Below are positions 11,601 through 20,738 of a DNA stretch of 31,303 nucleotides, in pieces (positions within the stretch are counted from its first letter, which is position 1; every line of letters starts with the position of its first letter). Below the pieces are notes generated by a model, which was given only the letters and a program-made list of their open reading frames with translations, made no database searches and was not told the DNA's origin. This DNA comes from Pigoraptor vietnamica (taxonomy: Eukaryota > Opisthokonta > Filasterea). The position numbers were made by a program, and so were the translations under genes. The stretch covers positions 9,181 through 40,483 of the forward strand of contig CALSCQ010002973.1 in the NCBI GenBank assembly GCA_943704525.1. Reading direction: 5' to 3'.

Positions 11601-14600
11601 CGTCACGCCACCATAAGCCGCCGTCGGAGTGATGCCGTTCGAGAGGCCGAGGAACGAGTACGCACCAAGCGTCAGGCTGTTGAATGCGAAAGACAGATTG
11701 CCGGCGTTACCGGCGTAGCCGTCGAGGTAAACCGACATGGACGGGCACACGATGAAGTCCAGGATGTCCTTCAGGGAGCCGTAGTTGTTGAACGTCGCGC
11801 ACGCCGTGAAGGCCTCGGCGCCGCGGATGGTCCCGTAATTGTTGAGCGTCGTGCGGACGGTGAGAGAGGGTCCCAGGGCGCGGAGGGTGCCGTTCACCAC
11901 GACGACCGTCGTCATGTTGCCCGGCCAGTTTTCCCCCGTGAGCTGGACCTCGCCGGCCACGATGATGCCCGTGTCGCCATCGAACGTGATCGGAATGCTG
12001 TCAATGCTCAGCGTGCTTCCCTGCAGCACGTGCGCCTGCGCACCCCCGCGAATCGCCACCGACCGATAGCGAATCGGCGAGAGCGGAAGTGGAGTCGACG
12101 CCTTCGCCAGCGCGTGCACATATGGGAACGGCGCAGCGACGAGCCCGCCATTGTCAATCGTGAGCGTCCCAAAGTCATCCGACGACGACTGGAGATAGAC
12201 TGTTCCAGCACCCGCGGCGTTGCTCCGCGAGCCGTAGGCTCCAATGCCACCATACGCCGTAACCGTTCCTGTAAATCCCGACATCGTGGTGTAGTAGATG
12301 GCAATTCGCCCGCCGCCACCACCACCGCCGTAGTAAGTGGCACCGCCGCCGTTCACGGAGATGGATCCGTTCCCCACGAGCTCGTTCACGTTTATCCAAA
12401 TCGACCCGCCACTACGGATCATAACATCTCGCGTCAGTATTGGACAAAACAAAGTGGCACAATGGACCAACACCACTACGCTGTGAGCGAGCGCGCCGCT
12501 TGCCTTCCACCCTGCATCACGCAGTTCCCGCTGTTGTACGGATTCCCGCCATCCGCAGACAGGAACCCGCGCAAATCGAATTTCGTCCGCACGTTGAGCT
12601 TGAGCGCGCCACCACCCGCGCCGCTGCACGCGTCCGCCCTGTCGTTCAGAGAGCCCGTCCCGAGTGACGTCGGCTGGTAAGGGTCACCGTACGTCGCGCC
12701 GGGCGGGCTGGGGTCCTTGTTGTAGTACCAATCCTGCGAGCCGTAACCGCCATGCGAAGGGCCTTGCTGGTACGAATTCCGCGACGGCGTAGGCGAACCG
12801 GGGCCGCCCGTAAAATAGCCCTGCTTGTCGAGCGACAGCCTCGCATAGCCGCCGATCGTCAACGCGCCAACGTCGAGCGTCGTCACGCCGCCATAAGGGG
12901 CCGTGGGAGTGATGCCGTTCGATAGGGTCAGCACCGATAGGTACCCGAGGTTGAGGGTCTCAAAGTTGAACGACAGATTGCCCGCATTCCCCGCATAGCC
13001 GTCGAGGTAGACGGATACGCCGGGACAGGTCGAGAAGTCGGTGATGTCGAGCAGCGGGCCGTAGTTGTTGAAGGTGGCACACGCAGAGAACGTCACGGCC
13101 CCGCGGATGGTGCCGTAATTGTTCAGAGGAGCACGCAGGGTGAGCGACGGCTGAAGCGTCCGGATGACTCCCCCCTTGAGGACGAGCGTCGTCATGTTGG
13201 CAGGCCAGTTGTCCCCCGTCAGCTGCACCTCACCCTGCACATTGAGCATCGCCGTCGCGTCAAACTTGCTCGCGATCGTATCGATCGGGTAAACGTCGCC
13301 CGGATTGACGAGCGCCTGCGCGGCGCCACGCACGAAGAGGGTCGCAAACTTGAGCGGCTGGCTGAGCGGCAGCGGCGTCGGCATCCTCGTGGACGGATTC
13401 AGCCACGGGAAGAAGCCTGGCACGAGGCCGCCGTTGTCGATGTACAGCGACCCCGGATTGTCCTGACTCTGCAGATAGACCGTCCCCGCCCCCGCACCCC
13501 AGTTGTGAGTGTCGCCGTAAGCGCCAATGCCACCGTACGCTTGGATCGACCCGTTAAAACGGCTCATGGTCGTATAGTAAATGGCCACGCGACCGCCGCC
13601 GCCGCCGCCGGTGTAGTACGATGCGGCGCCGCCGTTCGCCGAAATGACACCGTTGCCCGATAGTTCGCCGACGGTGACCCACAGGGATCCGCCGCTGCAG
13701 ACACGAGAGGAAAATAATGTAGAGGTGAGAAGCGCGTCACGTGCGCCAATGTCGCACACCAAAACGAATGGGTGCAAAGTGCAAATGAATCATCAGAGAT
13801 CGAGAATATACGGCCGCAAGATAATCACCTTCCACCTCCGCCGAGACAGGGCGCGGTCTGCGGGCTGCCTCCATCCGCGCTAATGTACCCGCGGACGTCC
13901 AGCGTCGTGACAATGAGGCGAAGCGCACCGCCACCGGCGCCGTTGCAGATGGGCGTGAGGATGGTCGGTCTGGAGCCGCCAGTACCGAGGGCCGACGGCT
14001 GGAACGGGTCGCCGTACGTCGGTCCCGGCCGAGTCGGATCCCTGTTGTACGACCAGTCCTGCGTTCCGTAGCCGCCGTGCGACGGTCCCTGCGTGTAACT
14101 TCCGCTTGCGGTTGGGGCGCCGGGGCCGCCGGCGAAGTAGCCCTGCTTGTCCAGCGACAGGCGCGCCCCCACGCCCACCGAGAGCGAGTCGAGCGTCAGC
14201 GTCACCATATATCCCCACTCCGTCGCTGGCGTTATGCCGTTCGAGATGGTAAGCACGGAAGAGTCCCCGAGCGTTATACTGCTGAACTCGTAGCTCAGGT
14301 TACCGGCGTTCCCATAATAGCCGTGGAGCAGAGCAGTCGTCGAGCGGCAGAGCGAGAGGGACGTCGTGTCGCGCATGCCACCAAAGTTCGAGAACGACGA
14401 GCATACGACAAGCTGTGCGCCGCCCGTAAGAAGGCCGTAGTTTGCCAGCGAAGAAGTGACGTTGACGACCGCAGGGTTCGCCACGGCAGCGACAACGCCG
14501 CTCGGAAGGATAGTCGTCGAGACGACGTTTGGCCACGCCGACCCATCCACCTCGAGCCTGCCGCCGACGTAGAGCTGCCCCGTGCCATCGCCACTAATGC

Positions 14601-17006
14601 GGGTGGTCAAGGCTTTGAGCGTGAAAGTGTCTGCAACCAAGAGGGCGCCGCCCTTTCGGAGGACGAGGGTATCGTACGTGTGATCGAATGCGCCGCCGGC
14701 GGGCGCGGCGAGCGTAGCGATGTTCGGCAGGAACATGTCGAGCAGCGAGGGGGTGAGGTTGTCGTTGTCAATGATGAGCTTGCTGACGCCGTCGGCGTTG
14801 ATGAACACCGTGCCAGGCCCGGCAGCCATCGTCCGGTCCGCACTCGCTCCGCCTACAAAAAAATGGCGGTTAGCACGCGCGGAGACGTGGGATGCTCTCG
14901 AGCTCGAGGGAAAAGGGATCAAAGCCGAGGCGAGAAAGAACGAGAACAATCAGCAGACAAAACGCGCACAAAAAGCGAACTGTTCACAACACGGACCTCG
15001 CGCGCGCATCAGCCCAGTGAAGGACGCCGCCGTGTCCGCGAGCACGGCCACGCGACCGCCACCACCCGCGCCGCCGTAGTAAGTTCCGTTACCGCCATCC
15101 GCCATTATCATGCCCGTGCCCGAGAGCGCAGCAGTCCGAATGTATATAGAGCCACCGCTCCCGCTCGCTACGTTGCAGGAGTTCGGGTCGGGTGACAAGG
15201 CGTTCGCAGAGACGAGGCCGTCCACAACGACCGACGCCGAGGCCGTCAGCTGCATGGCGCCGCCAGCGTTGGTGCTGCAGATGGCGCGCGTGTCGCCGTT
15301 GCTTCGCCCTCCGCTACCAAAGGCCGTTGGGGCGTACGGATTGCCGTAAGGTGCCAGAACGCCGCGCTTCGACCGACCCGAGGGCGACTCTTGTGCGCCG
15401 TAGCCGCCGTGTGATGAGCCGCACAGGGGCGACAACCTCGTTGTGTCCGTGCCTGGACCACCGTCGACGAAGCCCTGGCCGTCCGAATCGAGCATGGCGT
15501 TCCGCTCAACCGTGATAGTGAACGCATCGATCTTCAGGAGGTATCCGTTGACCGCGCCCGCCACTCCGAGCCCATTGCCGAGCGAGAGGCGTCCACCGCT
15601 GTTAACCGTCACCGACCCGAACACAAAGGAGCCGCGCTGTCCGATCGAGTTGGCATCAGCGGCGCCGGCGCCGTCCGCAAGGAGAAGGCGCGAGGCCGCG
15701 CACACACGAAGGGCACCTATGCCGTACAGCTGGGCGCGGCTCTCGACGTACGATGCGCACGCCGTCAGTGCCTGCGCGTTGACAGCGCCCATAAAGTACG
15801 CCTTGCCGCTGACCACGAGCTCGGCGGGACTCGATATGGACGAGTTCACGGACGAGTAGAGAGTCATCCCCGTCGGCCAAAACTTGTCTGCAAAGGTGAC
15901 ACTGCCCCACACGTGAAGCGTGCCCAACGAGTCCGACACAAGCGAGGCCGAGGAGGCCGAGAGCGACGTGGACGCGGGCACCATGAGCTGACCTCCGTTA
16001 CGCACGGTCACGGTCTTGAAAGGAAACGCGCCAGTAACGCCGAGGGGGACAGTGGCAGAGTAAGGCGGAAAGTAGGAGAGCCCCGTCCCCCCAAAAGGGT
16101 TTGATTGGCGACCGGCGTTGTCGACGATGAGCGAGCCCGTGCCCACGTCAGGCAGCCCCGTGAAGACATACACGGTCCCCGCGGCAGCAGCATTGTACTT
16201 TGTCACGTCCGACGTGCGATAAATGCCGCCATACGCCGTCATCGCGCCCGTGAACAGCGACGTCGCCGCGTAAACCGCAATGCGACCGCCGGAACCGCCG
16301 CCGCCTCCGAAGCCGGCGTCGCCGCCGTTCGCAGAGATGGTGCCAGCACCCGACAGCACGCCAGTCTCGATCCAAATACTGCCACCGGAGCCACCGCCGC
16401 CGCTGCACGAGGCGGGGTCCACGCCGAGCGCGTCTGCCGTGACGCTGCCATCAAGCGTCAACGTGGTCGTGACCATGAGATGCACCGCGCCACCGCCCGC
16501 GCCGGAGCACAGCAGGCGCGCGTCATTGGCATTTCCGCGGCCGCAGCCAACGGACACGGGCCGAAACACGTCGCCGTACGGGCGTCCGGGGACTACAGAC
16601 GACGGATCCGCGCCTCCCGAGCTTCCGTAGCCGCCATGGCCTGCGCCGGGGTAGATACCGAGGGCGGTCGTGCGGCCGTCAAGCCCACCGAATGAGCTGT
16701 ATCCCTTGCCGGTCGTGGTGATGGATCCACCCGCCTCAATAAGCACGGTGTCGGCGCGGATTTCAACGGGCGCAATGATGGTTCCGTCGGTGTTCCTCGG
16801 ATCGACCACAATGGAACCCCCGCTGCGGACCGTGATGGAGAGGAATGTGTGCGGCGAGTTGTCCGCGGTTATTGTGCACGATTGCCCGCTGAGCAAGAGA
16901 ATGGCAGTGCCGTCGATGCAGGGCGCTGCATGCGGAACACAATGGAGTCGCGTTAACGAATGTGACAAAACCAACAAACCACACGCACGCACGAACACAC
17001 TCGCAC

Positions 17007-17060
<54 letters not shown>

Positions 17061-17267
17061 GCACACACACACACACACACACACAGACGCACACACACGC
17101 GCGCGAGCGCTCACAAAAGTGTAAAACAGAAGAGTGAGAAGCGCAACAAGTGGATGTGACCCCATCTGCGCACGACAAAGCCCACCCGCAAAGGCACTGC
17201 GAGTAAGTACGAGGAGCGCGAGCAGGTGGATGGCGACGACACGACGAACGCACGTCCGCGCCGCCAT
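1..17267 (-). CDS. Giant secreted/surface multidomain adhesin-like protein (23 exons seen, 3' end outside window)
   Basis: Not a gene I can name. Splicing 23 exons gives an open frame of about 4,847 residues that continues past the left edge. Order: signal peptide (residues 1-27), nine glycine-rich modules (about 28-3640), one EGF-like segment (about 3645-3690), then FN3 domains from about 3695 on. One FN3 exon also holds a bacterial-type Ig-like region and a Thr/Pro linker. Every exon boundary was checked by phase, and the frame stays open throughout. The start is the ATG at 17267 because it opens a classic signal peptide (Arg-rich, then a Leu/Val core, then AFA). No membrane anchor is visible, so it could be secreted or anchored downstream. 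FN3, EGF and Ig-like modules are extracellular adhesion domains, so a role in cell-surface contact or matrix is inferred. The product could also be a wall or cyst-coat protein. Confidence 0.85.
4737..5719 (-). other. Adhesin exon 13: last half-module plus EGF-like domain
   Basis: This exon carries a closing SGGSIW / GGGGGGRVAVY half-module and a variant strand-rich region. Near its end is a six-cysteine EGF-like segment: CDLCAFDNGGC, then C, then CTCPQPYL, ending in GCTG. The spacing and the NGGC turn fit EGF. The central Asn/Asp positions are not a clear calcium-binding consensus. The exon ends in phase 1 at GTGGGT (4736), where the FN3 series begins. Confidence 0.75.
8591..8619. repeat. Homopolymer A29 (T29 on coding strand) in adhesin intron 8
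   Basis: There are 29 consecutive A on the + strand within intron 8685-8551. On the transcribed RNA this is a U29 tract starting about 40 nt upstream of the acceptor, so it could act as an extended polypyrimidine tract. Its length is likely to be unstable or misread in sequencing. Confidence 0.9.
11111..11223 (-). other. GC-AG intron (adhesin intron 5)
   Basis: The donor is AG followed by GCAAGT, the textbook strong GC-type donor. The acceptor is TAG before C GGC GGC TCG. It sits at the same residue and phase as intron 4, in a duplicated module. The intron is 113 bp. Confidence 0.78.
12412..12503 (-). other. GC-AG intron (adhesin intron 4)
   Basis: The coding strand reads GGA AG then GCAAGC, and the acceptor is TAG before T GGC GGG TCG. 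Phase 2 joining gives Ser-Gly-Gly-Ser-Ile-Trp, matching every paralogous module. A GT donor is available two codons earlier but would break the frame. The intron is 92 bp. Confidence 0.75.
17009..17099. repeat. CA/GT microsatellite in adhesin intron 1
   Basis: A near-perfect (AC)n on the + strand: 24 uninterrupted units at 17009-17056, then AGACGC-interrupted units to about 17099. It reads as (GT)n on the gene's coding strand. Confidence 0.95.
17186..17267 (-). other. Adhesin exon 1: signal peptide
   Basis: This 82-nt exon codes 27 codons plus one base: MAARTCVRRVVAIHLLALLV followed by LTRSAFA. It has a basic n-region, a hydrophobic core and a small-residue cleavage site. The donor GTGGGC at 17185 joins in phase 1 to exon 2 at 16925, making an Ala codon and continuing into Pro-Cys-Ile-Asp. 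The intron (16926-17185, 260 bp) holds a long CA/GT tract. Confidence 0.8.
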
Positions 17268-17962
17268 TTCCTCGCCCGAGACTGAGCGACCCCCCGCACG
17301 CTCAAAGAAGTGTCACCCCCGCCAATAAACAATTGCGGGCGAAATGCCCACAGTGTGAACAACGACTGTGAGATGGAGAGACTGAGAATGTTCCACCCAA
17401 AGTGTGAGCGGGTGGGGCACGTGTTTCCCGCGTCTTTTTGGCTTACTTGGTCAGTAGGAGGCCACTAATAACAAAAGTCGACCGCACAATGGCCGCACAC
17501 ACTGCCAGTGCATGCGCACGTGTCTGCGTGGGCTCTGTGCGTGCGCTGCTTCCACTGTCGCACGCGCGTGTGGGAGTCCGCGGGATGGCTGACCCGCGTG
17601 CGGACTGAGGGTAGCCACACCCTTGCAAGACAGCCCTAACCCCAACCCTAACTCTCACCTTATATACACACTGGCAAGACTGTTTGACAGGGGTCGCACC
17701 TTATTTGGACACAGTCGGCCAGTCCATTCGCCCATTTAGGAAGGCGAGTGCACTGTCCGGACGCGCCCCTTGCAGAGTCAAAACGTCCGCAACAGAAAGG
17801 GCTGCGTTGACGGAATATGGTCACATTTGGCTGGCGACATGAGGTTCCTCTACACTTCCAAGTGCTTCCATAGATTTCAGTTTGGACGCCATTTATATTT
17901 CGCCCTGGTGATGCAGTTTCAAACGGCACACCCAGTTCCTTAGCTCAACGCCAGGCATGCCT
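17268..17962. other. Spacer between adhesin start and carboxypeptidase stop
   Basis: This 695-bp interval holds the adhesin promoter and 5' UTR and the carboxypeptidase 3' UTR. I see no supported gene here. The short ORFs lack family features. It contains a short telomere-like motif (17634-17652), a TGTCCGGAC motif (17754-17762) and GC-rich, CA-rich stretches. No tRNA-like fold was recognised. Confidence 0.6.
17634..17652. repeat. Short interstitial telomere-like motif
   Basis: The + strand reads CCCTAACCCCAACCCTAAC, about three units of the CCCTAA/TTAGGG type with one variant. It is too short to be a telomere and sits well inside the contig. Confidence 0.5.
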
Positions 17963-20324
17963 TCACAGAGGCTGGCTCTTGAGGAAGCGCTCAAAAAAGG
18001 CAAGCGACTGCACGGGCTTGTAATACGGCACCATGTGACCCGCCCCTGCAAGGGCAGCCGGAAGGAAGAGATAAGCGACTGCGTGCGAGCCAGTTTGCAA
18101 CAGGAGATAAACGGCGGAATAGAGAACACAATCACAGGCCAACGACACTCATGATGGTGAGCGACGGGTCGAATCCCATTGTTGACAATACAACACAGGA
18201 AATGTGCGACACAACCCACCCTTGATGGTAGCATAGACAAGGTTCTCGTACTCCTGAGTAAAACCGGCCACTTGGTCGCCCACAGTCCACGGCCGCCACG
18301 CGCTCTTTGGCGTGAGGTCAAGCGCGTCAATCCACGCCTCGGTGCCCGTGTGGGGCACGCTCAGGTCCTGGTCACCTGCGACGGTCGGGTTGAAGAGCGA
18401 TTAGTACCTCCAAAAGCGATGGAAACAGGAGACGCAAGGGAAACACTGCTAGGAGAGGCAAGGAAACGCACCGCTGAAGATGAACGCCCGCACGCCCTTC
18501 GACGTGAGCTCGGCGTGGATCGGAATCATCGACTTGGCGTAGAGGTCGCTGCCGTACTGAATCGACGTGCTGCACATGGCCCACTGGCCAATGTTCGCGA
18601 TGGGCGCCGCGTGGATTGCGCTGCGCACGACATCGGCGTTGATGTAGTCGACGAGGCGCGCAGAGTCAATGCAGGGCGGCGTCCCGCGAAGGCGCTCGGC
18701 CGCAAGGGGCGCAAAGACAGGCGACGAGAGCACATGCGCGTGCGTCGCCGCCTTCGTCTGCTGGAACTGGTCCCAGAGGACGTTGTACACGCAGAGCCCA
18801 GATGCAATGGTGTCGGCGTGCGAGGTGAGCTGGCGGCAGGCGGGCGACGGCTTCGAATACGAGCCGCGGCATTCCTTGTCGATCTTCGCGAAGAGGTCGT
18901 TGCTGATGATGCTGCAAGGCACGAAATAAAACACGGTAAATTCACTGTATGTGAGATATGTGTACACGTGCGTACGTGTTTGTGAGGAGTGTGAGTGTGA
19001 GTGTAAGTGTAAATGAGTGCGAGCGTGAGTGTGTGTGTTCGCGTAGAGAGAGCGCGCGAGTGTGTGAGTGCGAATGTCGGAGGGAAGCAGCGCATGCCGC
19101 ACACCTGTGCCCGTGCAGGAACGTGTAGGCGGCCTCGGAGTCCAGCTCCATGTCAGAGCAGCCGTTGCCCACAAAATACCCCTTGATGTTGATCTGCGTC
19201 GCGCCGCTCACCGCGTTGCCGTGAACAATCGCCTGCGTGAGAGTGGGCACGTAGATGCCTGGAGAGAGAGAGAGAGTGAATGAAGCTTGGTGTGAGAACA
19301 TACCGCCGATTGAATAAGGGACAAAGCCAGGTAGGTAACGCACCGGCGTACGACTCTCCCGAGACGTAGAAATCGTTGGCAAGGTACTGCGGATACTTCG
19401 CGAAGAAGGCGAGAAGGGCCGAGTAGTTGTCGCGTGCTGCGAAAATAAGATAACGGCCTAAGCAATGAAGGCCGCAAGGGTGGAGATATAGAGAAGGGGT
19501 ACAGGCACGCACCCGTGGTCGTGTCGTTCGTGTTGTAATCGGCCGTGTTCGACGAGTACGAGAGACCCACGCCAGCGGGAGCCTCGAGATAGAGGACATT
19601 CGCAACCTATTTCGCAGAGCACATCTCAGCCGGCAATACTTTGGCTCAAACTCCTTGACGTCGAAACACCAATACACATGTCACGCACTCGCACGTACCA
19701 CACTCGCACACACACAGCCACATATTATTACACACACACACCTGGTTCCACGAGTACGGGTTCAGGTCAAGCTGCTGCTGAGCGCCACTGGGACCGTCAA
19801 CAAAGCGGAAGGGTCCGTTCTCGTAAAACACTGCGTTTCGCCGCAGAGCGCGTGAGCACACGCGCCCTCCCACGCACAGATATAGACCCACGTGGAATGA
19901 AGATGTTCACAATAATCAACAGAATGCTCACTTCCGTAGAGTGAGCTGCAGCCCGGGCCGCCGTTCAGCCAGAGAACCTGCGTGAATATCGCAATGAGCA
20001 CAACGCACGACGGCGTACCGCATGTCAGACGAACAACGACAATAACGCACCAGAGGATCGCTCGAGGCATTGTTCGCAGACTCGACGAACCAGTAAAACA
20101 GTTGCTTGTTCCTGCGATTGTAACATAGCATTAGTTACGGCCGAGCAAGACAACGGTGCCGCGAACACCCACCCCACAGTGAGATAGCCAGCGAAAGACG
20201 TCACTTTCTGCGCCGAAGGGGTGAGGCCGGGCAGCGAAACGAGGTCTGCGTTCACGTCGATCGGTTTTGCGACGACGCACTGCGCGAGAATGGCCGCCGC
20301 CAGCACCACAGCAAGTCCCTTCAT
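17963..20324 (-). CDS. Serine carboxypeptidase, peptidase family S10 (secretory/lysosomal)
   Basis: Exons: 20324-20173, 20111-20051, 19977-19932, 19830-19742, 19606-19513, 19436-19344, 19258-19105, 18911-18472, 18375-18220 and 18045-17963. The 455-residue product is the usual S10 length. It starts with a signal peptide (MKGLAVVLAAAILAQCVVA). S10 landmarks follow in order: NKQLFYWFVES, the oxyanion-hole WLNGGPGCSS, ENGPFRF, SWN, NVLYLEAPAGVGLSYS, the nucleophile motif SGESYAG (Ser about 176), GYFVGNG, the Asp motif SGDQDLSVP (about 378-380), and GAGHMVPYYKP (His about 432). The catalytic triad is complete, so it should remove C-terminal residues from peptides at acid pH in lysosomes, vacuoles or outside the cell. 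All ten splice junctions keep frame. It is divergent from the stomatin-like gene. Confidence 0.95.
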
Positions 20325-20738
20325 GTTGCTCGTTCCAAGCAGAAATTCACTATACGCAAATGTGGCGATTCACGCTAAAAGCAATGGAAATAACGGGCCG
20401 ATGGGAGAGATAAGAGGGAAAAACTTGAGGTTGAAAGCTCGCTATGGGCTTGGGAGTTGAGTGTGCGGAACTTTCGCAATCGGATGGCAACCAATCAGAC
20501 GCCGCCGTGGCTGATTACGCCACACACGTGACCACAAATCTTACCATTGTAACAATAGTAACAAATATCATGACGTATATGTGACGACATATTTGTCACG
20601 TGCATGACGTCACCGTGCCTCTCGATGAGACGTAGTGCTCACCTTCACTTTTTATCGCACAGACAATTCTTATACGTTGTTAGAGACAAGTCGTAAGATC
20701 GGGTTCTGTTTGCGTTTGCTACAGACATTTTCGGTATC
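20325..20738. promoter_or_regulatory. Bidirectional promoter between carboxypeptidase and stomatin-like 2
   Basis: Two ATGs point away from each other across 414 bp. The interval holds a CCAATCAG box (20491-20498), an E-box CACGTG (20525-20530), a second E-box CACGTG (20597-20602) and a perfect CRE-like palindrome TGACGTCA (20605-20612). Two more TGACG half sites lie nearby, at about 20570 and 20582. No clear TATA box was seen near either ATG. Which elements serve which gene cannot be told from sequence. Confidence 0.6.

Larger units (their letters stand above)
10850..12850 (-). repeat. Near-identical internal duplications shared by adhesin exons 4, 5 and 6
   Basis: Positions 11221-11530 (end of exon 5) match 12501-12810 (end of exon 4) at about 97% by eye, a constant offset of 1280 bp. 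At its other end, exon 5 resembles exon 6 instead: 12300-12387 is identical to 10999-11086 (offset 1301 bp), and similarity extends to about 12130 / 10830. The middle of exon 5 is closer to exon 4 in protein sequence (the NNYGTIRGA and YLDGYAGNAGNLSF region). Confidence 0.85.
4737..16925 (-). repeat. Nine glycine-rich modules of the adhesin (exons 2-13)
   Basis: Exons, 5' to 3' of the gene: 16925-14997, 14852-13829, 13694-12504, 12411-11224, 11110-9911, 9815-9718, 9588-8686, 8550-8313, 8222-8131, 8023-7247, 7169-5792 and 5719-4737. Each module cycles through the same landmarks: a HGGYG motif, YGxxxxP, GSGG, a Cys, GGGAL, SADG/SADA, a Cys, SGGSxW, GNGxIxxNGG, GGGGGGRIAVY, FxGxxxAYGG, GAGTVY and IDNGGL. 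A stretch rich in short Val/Thr/Asn strands follows, with NGT, NYG and ATFDGRNG-type turns. There are nine HGG(Y/F/L)G motifs, and a final half-module precedes the EGF segment. The alternation of short beta strands with Gly/Asn turns suggests a beta-solenoid or beta-helix fold. That is inference; I do not know a named family for the full unit. Confidence 0.75.

Noticed and set aside
12504-12512. Canonical GT donor (GTGGAAG) for adhesin exon 4
   Set aside because: Using it would leave phase 1 against a phase-2 acceptor and destroy the SGGS sequence conserved in all other modules.
11472-12680. 402-codon + strand open frame
   Set aside because: It is antisense to the glycine-rich modules and crosses an intron. 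Its sequence is a shadow of the repeats, not a family.
1-17267. Several separate genes instead of one giant adhesin
   Set aside because: All 22 junctions keep frame and phase, there is only one signal peptide, and no stop codon or new promoter-like gap falls between modules. A split remains possible without RNA data.
17443-17929. Short minus-strand ORFs in the adhesin/carboxypeptidase spacer
   Set aside because: They have no recognisable domain or splice continuity and overlap the telomere-like motif. I saw no basis for a gene.
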